Assembly: GCA_016208845.1 (NCBI GenBank)
Contig: JACQXH010000005.1
Span: 1 to 7,949 of the forward strand
Length of the DNA: 7,949 nt
Reading direction: 5' to 3'
Origin: Nitrospirota bacterium
GTDB taxonomy: Bacteria; Nitrospirota; Thermodesulfovibrionia; UBA6902; BMS3Bbin08
Shown: in pieces, positions 6,414 through 7,949 of the stretch
Layout: each line of letters begins with the position of its first letter
Numbering within the stretch: the first letter of the stretch is position 1
Position numbers and translations under genes: made by a program
Notes under the pieces: model-generated
What the model saw: only the letters and a program-made list of their open reading frames with translations
Databases searched by the model: none
What the model was told of the DNA's origin: nothing

Positions 6414-7070
6414 TTATATCAATGGAACGATCAGCAGCGCAACAATGTTGATGACCTTGATCATCGGGTTGATTGCCGGGCCTGCCGTGTCCTTGTACGG
6501 GTCACCAACTGTGTCACCCGTGACAGAGGCCTTATGCCCATCGCTTCCCTTTTTGTGCAGCTTCCCGGCGTCGTCTGTAACGCCGTCTTCAAATGATTTC
6601 TTGGCATTGTCCCAAGCGCCGCCGCCTGAGGTCATGGCGATAGCCTGGAAGAGTCCGGTCAGGATACTTCCGATAAGAACTCCTCCGAGTGCTTCCCTGC
6701 CCAGGAGAAGACCAACTGCGATAGGAACCACCACCGGGATAAGCGCAGGGACCATCATCTGCTTGATAGCGCCTTTTGTGACGATGTCAACGCATTTTCC
6801 GTATTCCGGCTTTGCCTTATATTCCATGATTCCCTTGATCTCACGGAACTGTCTTCTGACCTCTTCAACAATGCTGCCTGCCGCCTTTCCAACGGCCTCC
6901 ATAAGGAGTGATCCGAAATAGTAAGGGAGCAGCCCGCCGATAAAGAGACCGGCCAGAACCATCGGGTTTGAAAGGTCAAACAGGATCGGCGTGGAGAACG
7001 ACCGCGAGTATTCTGCAAAAAGAACAAGGGCTGCAAGGCCTGCTGAACCTATTGCATAACCCTTTGTAAC
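6414..7070 (-). CDS. hppA: Membrane-bound pyrophosphatase, C-terminal piece in a shifted frame
   Basis: The remainder of HppA, shifted relative to the N-terminal piece. The frame opens with VTKGYAIGSAGLAALVLFA and continues through FDLSNPMVLAGLFIGGLLPY, MEAVGKAAGSIVEEVRRQFRE, KPEYGKCVDIVTKGAIK, ALGGVLIGSILTGLFQA, the conserved MTSGGGAWDNAKK and the C-terminal pyrophosphate/metal-binding GDTVGDPYKDTAGPAINP, ending in the usual INIVALLIVPLI. The Thr in the VTKG segment is the residue type expected in K+-independent proton pumps, an inference only since the diagnostic neighbour is deleted. There is no plausible start of its own; the first Met is at 6962. The stop is followed 48 nt later by a strong terminator. 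Confidence 0.93.
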   Translation of the reverse strand, partial: VTKGYAIGSAGLAALVLFAEYSRSFSTPILFDLSNPMVLAGLFIGGLLPYYFGSLLMEAVGKAAGSIVEEVRRQFREIKGIMEYKAKPEYGKCVDIVTKGAIKQMMVPALIPVVVPIAVGLLLGREALGGVLIGSILTGLFQAIAMTSGGGAWDNAKKSFEDGVTDDAGKLHKKGSDGHKASVTGDTVGDPYKDTAGPAINPMIKVINIVALLIVPLI

Positions 7071-7949
7071 ATGATGTTACGTATCTCTTCAGGCAGTCCT
7101 GACATTTCTGCGATACCGCCAGCATTGTCTGTTATCGGGCCGTATGAGTCTATCGCAACCACAATTCCTGTCATGGAAAGCATTGAGACCGCTGACAGGG
7201 CGATAGCAAAAAGACCGCCAGCTGCATCACCTGCAAAGCCGCCGCCTAAATAATAGGCGCCTAAGATTGAGGCAACGATAACTATAACAGGCGCAGCAGT
7301 TGACTTCATGCTGACCGCGAGGCCGGCGATCACGTTCGTGCCGTGACCGGTCAGGCTGGCCTTTGCAATGTGTTTCACCGGGCCATACTCCTTTGCGGTG
7401 AAATACTCTGTAATAATCACGATCAGGCCTGTCAATAAAAGGCCGATCAAAGACATAAGGAAAACGTTCATTTGTGTAAATGACGGATGAGCAGCTAACG
7501 ACGCCTGTGCTGACGGGTCTTTCAGGAACTCACCTGTAACGATATAAAATACTATTGCCGCGAGAATTCCTGCAACGGCAAGCCCCTTATACAGGGCGCC
7601 CATGATATACTGGTTCTTGCCGAGTTTTACGGCAAAGGTTCCGATAATGGATGCGATGATCGATATTCCGCCAAGCAGCATCGGGAATTCCACCCATGGG
7701 CTCTCAGCTCCAAAAACTGTCTTTGCAAGAAGCATTGCCGCAACCAGTGTAACAGTGTATGTCTCATAAAGGTCTGCTGCCATGCCTGCGCAGTCGCCGA
7801 CGTTGTCGCCGACGTTATCAGCTATAACTGCAGGGTTTCTGGGGTCGTCCTCAGGAATACCTGCTTCGACCTTACCGACGAGGTCAGCGCCCACGTCTGC
7901 GGCCTTTGTATAGATACCGCCTGCAATACGCGCGAACACGCTCATAAGT
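7049..7949 (-). CDS. hppA: Membrane-bound proton-translocating pyrophosphatase, middle piece (5' end off window, frame broken)
   Basis: HppA couples PPi hydrolysis to H+ (or Na+) pumping across the cytoplasmic membrane. The frame is open to the right edge, so roughly the first 180-200 residues lie outside; the Met at 7945 is internal. Diagnostic sequence is complete here: the PPi/Mg-binding ADVGADLVGKVEAGIPEDDPRNP, ADNVGDNVGDCAGMAADLYETY, the helices of the pump core, ASLTGHGTNVIAGLAVSMKSTAAP and DSYGPITDNAGGIAEMSGLPEE. The sequence is sound up to RNI (about 7073), after which the frame runs into nine wrong residues and a stop at 7049. The family continues there with a block of about 13 residues containing GNTTKA or GNTTAA, absent from this DNA. 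Everything else is highly conserved, so the gene has not drifted as an old pseudogene would. Confidence 0.95.
   Translation of the reverse strand, partial: LMSVFARIAGGIYTKAADVGADLVGKVEAGIPEDDPRNPAVIADNVGDNVGDCAGMAADLYETYTVTLVAAMLLAKTVFGAESPWVEFPMLLGGISIIASIIGTFAVKLGKNQYIMGALYKGLAVAGILAAIVFYIVTGEFLKDPSAQASLAAHPSFTQMNVFLMSLIGLLLTGLIVIITEYFTAKEYGPVKHIAKASLTGHGTNVIAGLAVSMKSTAAPVIVIVASILGAYYLGGGFAGDAAGGLFAIALSAVSMLSMTGIVVAIDSYGPITDNAGGIAEMSGLPEEIRNIMLQRVMQ

Noticed and set aside
6445..6921. A 158-codon plus-strand open frame opposite hppA
   Set aside because: It is the mirror of highly conserved HppA sequence; Ser/Pro-rich translation without any motif.
1..7949. CRISPR arrays, tRNA genes, insertion sequences, attachment sites
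   Set aside because: No regularly spaced repeats, no cloverleaf-like sequence, no transposase fragment and no terminal inverted repeats were seen when reading both strands.

Overview
The window is bacterial chromosome with seven recognisable genes, six on the minus strand and one on the plus strand. A short EF-Ts, a membrane pyrophosphatase of the K+-independent-looking type and a stand-alone PilZ protein would fit Nitrospirota or a deltaproteobacterium-like lineage. This is a weak inference, since no 16S or lineage marker is present.

Layout. At 1-2050 (minus strand) lies the conserved translation/nucleotide cluster rpsB-tsf-pyrH, tightly packed with 4-bp and 11-bp overlaps; pyrH is cut by the left window edge about ten codons before its expected end. 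At 2051-2297 is a divergent intergenic region with the rpsB leader and a candidate -10 box for a small plus-strand PilZ (c-di-GMP receptor) gene at 2298-2681. The PilZ stop codon abuts the stop of the next gene with no spacer. At 2682-6160 (minus strand) is a visibly AT-richer two-gene unit: a multi-pass GT-C-type membrane glycosyltransferase-like protein followed 90 bp later by a membrane-anchored sulfatase/phosphotransferase-superfamily protein whose nucleophile position is Thr. Together they look like a cell-surface glycan synthesis or modification pair. At 6328-6366 is a strong intrinsic terminator for hppA, the membrane proton-pumping pyrophosphatase at 6414-7949, which runs off the right edge.

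The most unusual property is that the three consecutive genes from 2682 to 7949 all have broken reading frames. None is explained well by a single-base indel: comparison with what is known of each family shows that an internal block is missing at each break (about 13 codons in hppA, probably about 45-50 in the glycosyltransferase-like gene, about 35-45 in the sulfatase-like gene). Sequence on both sides of each break is otherwise well conserved. This points to very recent deletions or to an assembly artefact. The rpsB-tsf-pyrH half shows no such damage.

No tRNA, rRNA, CRISPR array, insertion sequence or phage gene was seen. I do not see a convincing new defence or other novel system. The items worth checking are the shared pattern of internal deletions, the Thr-type sulfatase paired with a GT-C protein, and the possibly leaderless PilZ gene.
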